Below are positions 60,504 through 64,000 of a stretch of 64,000 bases of DNA, piece by piece (positions within the stretch are counted from its first letter, which is position 1; every line of letters begins with the position of its first letter). The notes below the pieces were generated by a model. That model saw nothing but the letters and a program-made list of their open reading frames with translations. It was not told the DNA's origin and did not search any database. Source of the stretch: ZC4RG30 sp046347045 (lineage in GTDB: Bacteria; Pseudomonadota; Gammaproteobacteria; Steroidobacterales; Steroidobacteraceae); the NCBI GenBank assembly GCA_046347045.1, contig JAXMGX010000009.1, forward strand, positions 124,001 through 188,000. Direction: 5' to 3'. The position numbers and the translations under genes are program-made.

Positions 60504-62499
60504 GCGTTCCGCGGTGCGCGTGGCATGGGTGGTCGGCGTGCTGGCGCTCGGCGCTGCTGCAGGCTTGCCGGCGTTTGCGGCGGGCGCGGGCAGTGCGGCA
60601 GTCCTGCGTGGCGACCAGGCGCTCGACAAGGCACGCCTTGCCATCCGCGAAAAGAACTTCGACGGCGCCATGCGCGAACTGGATGCGCTGGCGAAGCGCG
60701 GCAATCCGCACGCGATGTACCTGCTGGGCGCGCTGCTGCTCGCCAATCCCGCCGGTGAGCCCGATCCGGCGCGGGCGCTGCCGCTGCTGGAAAAGGCTGC
60801 GGGCGCCGGAGTGCCGAAAGCGGCGTGGCTGTTGTCCGTGGATCTGGCCACACGCACGCCGCCGGATGAAGCCGGCGCAAAGCGCTGGCTGGAGCAGGCG
60901 GCTCAGGGTGGCGTGGAGGAGGCGCGCGAGCTGCTGAAAGCCGGTCGACTGCCGCTGGCATTTCTGCCCGCCCAGGATCTGGCCGAACAGGCCGCGCGCG
61001 ATGCGGCCTGGCTGCGTGCCGCGCGCAGCGACGATGTGGCGCTGTTGCGCCAATTGGCCTCCGACAAGAAGCTTTCCGCTGCGGTCGATGATTTCGGGCG
61101 CAGTGCACTCGGGATAGCCGCCGCCGCCGATGCGGCCGCAGCGGTGCAATGGCTGCTGGAATCGGGCGCCGCCGTGAATGCGCGCGACCAGAATGGCCTG
61201 ACTGCGCTGATGCTGAGCGCTGCGGCGCCAAAGGCAGCCGCGCTGACGGCGCTGCTTGGCGCGAAGGCTGACCCCTCGGTCGTGGATTCAAACGGCAACA
61301 CGGCGCTGCACCTGGCGACCGCCGTCGACTCGCCCGAGCGCATCACCGCGCTGCTGGCGGCAGGCGCTGCGCCAAATGCCGAAAACAAGGATGGCGACCG
61401 GCCGCTCGACCTCGCGCTGCGACGGAACTCGAAGAGCGTGATCGCCGCGCTGCAGGGCGGTGGCGCGCAGCCCAGTCGCCCACCCAGTGCGCGTTCCCAG
61501 GCGCTCGTCGACGTGCAACGCGCGAAAGGGCGGGATGCCTACACGGGAATGGCGGATCTGGATATCGCCGCCACGCGTCGCAACACCGCATTGCTGAAGA
61601 CCATGTTGGCGCGCCAACCATGGAGTCCCGCGCAGAAGAGTTCCGCGCTGTTCGCCGCGGTGGACGCGGGCGTGATCGAAGCCGTCGACCTGTTGCTGGC
61701 CGCCGGCGCCTCGGCCCAGCAGAAGGACTCGCGCGGGCGCAGTCCGCTGGGCACGGCGCTCCAGCAGAACAATCCGGAAATGGTGGAAAGGCTGATCCGC
61801 GCAGGTGCGGCTGCCAGGCAGCCCGGCAATACCGGCGCTCCGCTGCTGGTCGAAGCCGCCGCAGCCGGGCAGCTTCCACTGGCTGAACTGCTGTTGCGAT
61901 CCGGCGCAGCGGTAGATGCTGCCGATTCCCTGGGACGCACGCCGCTGATGGTCGCGGCGACACGCGATGACCTGCCGTTGCTCGAACTGCTGCTGAAAGC
62001 CGGCGCCTCGGCGCGCGCGCGCGATGCCGCGGGTCGTGACAGCCTGATGCAGGCGGCGCTTTCCGGTTCCGGCAAGGCGCTGCAGCGACTGCTGGCCACG
62101 GGCGCACCGGCCAGCGGCGCGGATGCCGAAGGCAACAGCATTCTTGCAGCCGCCGCGGCGCGCGGGCTGTCGGCGCAGGTTCCGGCACTCGTGTCTGCGG
62201 GAGCATCGGTGAACATGGCCAATCGACTGGGGGCCACGCCGCTGATGCAGGCCGCTGCGGCGGATCAGCTTGCCGTGGTGGAAGCGCTGCTGCGGGCCGG
62301 CGCCGACGTGAACCTGCGCGACAAGCAGGGTGACACGGCGCTGACCATCGCCGCGAGGGATGCCTCGGCGGCTCTGGTCAAGGCACTATTGGGCGCAGGA
62401 GCCAATGTCGACCTGCGCAACAACAACCGGGCCAACGCCGCAGACATCGCACAGAGTCTGCGGCGCGATGCCATTCACAGGATGCTTGCCGGCCGCTGA
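60475..62499 (+). CDS. Exported Sel1-plus-ankyrin-repeat protein
   Basis: A 674-residue protein with an N-terminal hydrophobic segment (VAWVVGVLALGAAAGLPAFAAG). Residues 50-155 resemble Sel1/TPR repeats (NPHAMYLLGALLLANP, AGVPKAAWLLS, WLEQAAQGGVEEA). From about residue 190 at least ten ankyrin repeats follow, each with xGxTxLMxAA and VxxLLxxGAxV patterns (for example NGLTALMLSAAAPKAAALTALLGAKADPS). Such modules bind other proteins. The ATG at 60475 overlaps the flavoprotein gene by 29 bases; a GTG at 60490 is an alternative. It is probably co-transcribed with the flavoprotein and nuclease-like gene. Confidence 0.85.
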   Translation: MWKPSVARPERSAVRVAWVVGVLALGAAAGLPAFAAGAGSAAVLRGDQALDKARLAIREKNFDGAMRELDALAKRGNPHAMYLLGALLLANPAGEPDPARALPLLEKAAGAGVPKAAWLLSVDLATRTPPDEAGAKRWLEQAAQGGVEEARELLKAGRLPLAFLPAQDLAEQAARDAAWLRAARSDDVALLRQLASDKKLSAAVDDFGRSALGIAAAADAAAAVQWLLESGAAVNARDQNGLTALMLSAAAPKAAALTALLGAKADPSVVDSNGNTALHLATAVDSPERITALLAAGAAPNAENKDGDRPLDLALRRNSKSVIAALQGGGAQPSRPPSARSQALVDVQRAKGRDAYTGMADLDIAATRRNTALLKTMLARQPWSPAQKSSALFAAVDAGVIEAVDLLLAAGASAQQKDSRGRSPLGTALQQNNPEMVERLIRAGAAARQPGNTGAPLLVEAAAAGQLPLAELLLRSGAAVDAADSLGRTPLMVAATRDDLPLLELLLKAGASARARDAAGRDSLMQAALSGSGKALQRLLATGAPASGADAEGNSILAAAAARGLSAQVPALVSAGASVNMANRLGATPLMQAAAADQLAVVEALLRAGADVNLRDKQGDTALTIAARDASAALVKALLGAGANVDLRNNNRANAADIAQSLRRDAIHRMLAGR

Positions 62500-62500
62500 G

Positions 62501-63073
62501 ATGCTTGCGAGCCGGTGGCGGGCACTGCTGGTGGCGTTGCTCGGCCTGCTGGCAGGCACTGCCGTGCTGCCTGCTGCCGAAGCCGTGCTCGCCGGCCGTG
62601 TCGTGCGCGTCGTCGATGGCGACACGCTCGATGTGCTGCTGACCAGCGGGCGGATACGCGTGCGATTGCATGGCGTGGATGCGCCCGAGCGGGGCCAGCC
62701 GGGTGGCCAGGACGCCCTGCTATGGCTCAGCAGGCGCGTGCTGGACCACGACGTGCTGGTGGAGCCCATCTCGCAGGACCGCTACGAGCGCCTGGTCGGC
62801 ATCGTGTATCTCGGTGGTGACAACGTGAACCGGGAACTGCTGCGGTCGGGCAATGCCTGGGCCTATCGCCACTACCTGCGGGCCGCCGACGCCATCCTGT
62901 GCGACATGGAGGCCGCCGCGAGAACCGCGCGGCTGGGGCTCTGGAAGTCGGCTTCGCCGCGCGCTCCCTGGGAGTACCGCAGCACGCGCGGCGTCGGTCC
63001 GTTCACTGATTTCGCCGGCAGCGGTGCGGAGGACTGCCGCAAGGCCAGCCCCCGGCTGCACGCCCCGCGCTAG
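62501..63073 (+). CDS. Exported thermonuclease (SNase)-like protein
   Basis: A 190-residue protein with signal peptide (MLASRWRALLVALLGLLAGTAVLPAAEA) and an SNase domain: VVRVVDGDTLDV, RIRVRLHGVDAPERGQPGG and DRYERLVGIVYLGGDNVNRELLRSGNAWAYRHYL, followed by AARTARLGLW. The conserved Asp and Arg/Glu residues of the metal-dependent phosphodiesterase site appear present. The final ~35 residues are unassigned. It starts one base after the ankyrin gene stop. It may degrade extracellular nucleic acid, or serve a non-catalytic OB-fold role. Confidence 0.88.
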   Translation: MLASRWRALLVALLGLLAGTAVLPAAEAVLAGRVVRVVDGDTLDVLLTSGRIRVRLHGVDAPERGQPGGQDALLWLSRRVLDHDVLVEPISQDRYERLVGIVYLGGDNVNRELLRSGNAWAYRHYLRAADAILCDMEAAARTARLGLWKSASPRAPWEYRSTRGVGPFTDFAGSGAEDCRKASPRLHAPR

Positions 63074-63122
63074 CCGCGTCCTTCTCTGCGCGCGCGATGC
63101 CGGATTCGTGATCAGCGCACGG

Positions 63123-63156
63123 TTGCCTTCCGTCATGTGTATTATTGTACTAATAC
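63123..63156 (+). promoter_or_regulatory. Promoter and palindromic operator of the GntR gene
   Basis: A perfect 6-bp inverted repeat GTATTA-TTGTAC-TAATAC lies at 63139-63156. A possible -35 is TTGCCT at 63123-63128; with 17 bases of spacing the -10 would be TGTACT at 63146-63151, inside the palindrome. Such an overlap lets a bound repressor block RNA polymerase. YtrA-type GntR repressors commonly bind palindromes of this type in front of their own operon. The distance to the ATG at 63188 is 31 bases. Confidence 0.65.
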
Positions 63157-63187
63157 GCATGGGCACTTTTCATAAACCGGCGCTCTG

Positions 63188-63568
63188 ATGTTCACCCTCG
63201 ACCCGCACTCGGGCATCCCCATCTATCGCCAGTTGCAGGAGCAGGTGCGGCGACTCGTGGCCAGCGGCCAGTTGCGGTCGGGCGCGGAGCTGCCGTCGGT
63301 ACGCGAGCTCGCGCTGCTGCATGCCGTGAATCCCATGACGATTTCGAAGGCCTACGGCCTGCTCGAGGCCGAAGGCCTCCTGCAGCGCAACCGCGGCCGG
63401 CCGATGACGGTGGCGCCGCGCCGCCGCGGCGCGGACTCGGCCGAGCGCCGCATGAAGCAGATCGAGCCGCAGGCGCGGCAGCTCGTGCTGTCGGCCCGGC
63501 AGCTCGAACTCACGCGCCGGGAACTCGACGCGCTGATCGACCGTACCTGGGAGTCGGATCATGAATGA
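63188..63568 (+). CDS. YtrA-subfamily GntR transcriptional regulator
   Basis: A 126-residue regulator. The GntR winged helix-turn-helix (PIYRQLQEQVRRLVASGQLRSGAELPSVRELALLHAVNPMTISKAYGLLEAEGLLQR) is followed by only a short dimerisation helix, the hallmark of the YtrA subfamily, which controls neighbouring ABC transporters. It overlaps the ABC ATPase gene by eight bases. The palindrome at 63139-63156 is its most likely operator. Confidence 0.93.
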   Translation: MFTLDPHSGIPIYRQLQEQVRRLVASGQLRSGAELPSVRELALLHAVNPMTISKAYGLLEAEGLLQRNRGRPMTVAPRRRGADSAERRMKQIEPQARQLVLSARQLELTRRELDALIDRTWESDHE

Positions 63569-64000
63569 TGAAGTCGTAGTCGAAACCCGCGGCCTGGAAA
63601 AGGACGCCGGCGGCCGGCAGATCCTCAAGGGCGTGAACCTGCGCGCCGCGTCGGGCACGGTGGTCGGCCTCTTGGGCAAGAACGGCGCGGGCAAATCCAC
63701 GCTGCTCGATCTGCTGCTGGGATTCGCGCTGCCGACGGCGGGCGAGGCGCGAGTGTTCGGCGAGCCCAGCAGCCGGCTGTCGGCCGCCTGCAAGCGCCGC
63801 ATCGGCTTCGTGGCGCAGCAGGATGAATTGATGTCGCTGATGACCGGCGCGCAGCACCTGGCGCTGGCCGCGTCCTTCCATGCGAGCTGGGACCACGCGC
63901 TGATCGGGCGCCTGGCACGGGAGTGGGAAGTGCCGCTGGATCGTCGCGTGGGTGTGCTGTCGGGTGGCGAGCGGCAGAAGATCGCGACGCTGCTGGCGCT
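63561..64000 (+). CDS. ABC transporter ATPase, partial (3' end outside window)
   Basis: The first 146 residues of an ATP-binding protein. Walker A is GLLGKNGAGKSTLLD, the Q loop FVAQQDELMSLMTG and the ABC signature LSGGERQKIATLLA, with the window ending before Walker B. The N-terminal VVETRGLEKDAGGRQILKGVNL is a typical start. It overlaps the GntR gene by eight bases. In YtrA-controlled loci such ATPases belong to export systems with separate permease subunits; those would lie to the right of this window. Confidence 0.92.
   Translation, partial: MNDEVVVETRGLEKDAGGRQILKGVNLRAASGTVVGLLGKNGAGKSTLLDLLLGFALPTAGEARVFGEPSSRLSAACKRRIGFVAQQDELMSLMTGAQHLALAASFHASWDHALIGRLAREWEVPLDRRVGVLSGGERQKIATLLA

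Overview
This is a high-GC, almost wholly coding 64-kb stretch of a Gram-negative chromosome. The divergent block yggT-proC-yggS / pilT-pilU is the arrangement known from Pseudomonas-like Gammaproteobacteria. Together with HtpG, an HU-type protein, RND efflux genes and a secretin this suggests a gammaproteobacterium; I cannot name a genus. I saw no rRNA, tRNA, CRISPR array, insertion sequence or integrase. No gene-free stretch exceeds 300 bases.

Layout. Bases 1-7879 are housekeeping and type IV pilus motor genes: htpG end, msrB, a hydrolase, an HU-like protein, yggT, proC, yggS, then three tandem PilT/PilU-type ATPases. Bases 7937-12677 (minus) form a sensory/transport operon: beta-barrel-like protein, PBP-like protein, a histidine kinase broken by a frameshift, a response regulator, a HupE/UreJ protein and its membrane partner. 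Bases 12769-16880 hold a convergent kinase/regulator pair, a cytochrome c fused to a periplasmic binding protein, and an SCO1-type copper chaperone.

Bases 16941-41022 (plus) look like one long, tightly packed unit. It contains a lytic transglycosylase, a 2516-residue secreted multicopper-oxidase fusion, two more cupredoxin-fold exported proteins, a small lipoprotein, a subtilisin, and an atypical type II secretion machine (GspG, GspF, GspE, PilM/N/O/P-like proteins, a TPR-secretin-cohesin fusion, three more pseudopilins) ending in a PrcB-like lipoprotein. The design resembles the Geobacter OmpB multicopper protein and its atypical type II secretion system.

Bases 41019-48928 carry a heavy-metal RND efflux system (TolC-like, DUF3240, CusA/CzcA-like, CusB/CzcB-like) divergent from an OmpR-type two-component pair. 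Bases 48938-58939 (minus) form an operon for an apparent trans-envelope electron conduit: a TPR membrane protein, a four-histidine membrane cytochrome b candidate, a 21-CXXCH cytochrome, a giant cytochrome with about 51 CXXCH motifs, a SPOR-TPR-beta-barrel protein and a small exported protein. Divergent from it is a membrane-anchored Fe-S flavoprotein followed by ankyrin and thermonuclease-like genes. The window ends in a YtrA-like GntR regulator and an ABC ATPase.

The best candidate for an undescribed system is the combination of the multicopper-oxidase/secretion locus with the multiheme conduit. The same CTTAA-N6-CTTAA direct repeat, which resembles PmrA/QseB-type boxes, lies both in front of the efflux/two-component genes and in the divergent promoter of the conduit. 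I infer a co-regulated extracellular metal-redox and metal-efflux system. The metal and the direction of electron flow cannot be read from the sequence.
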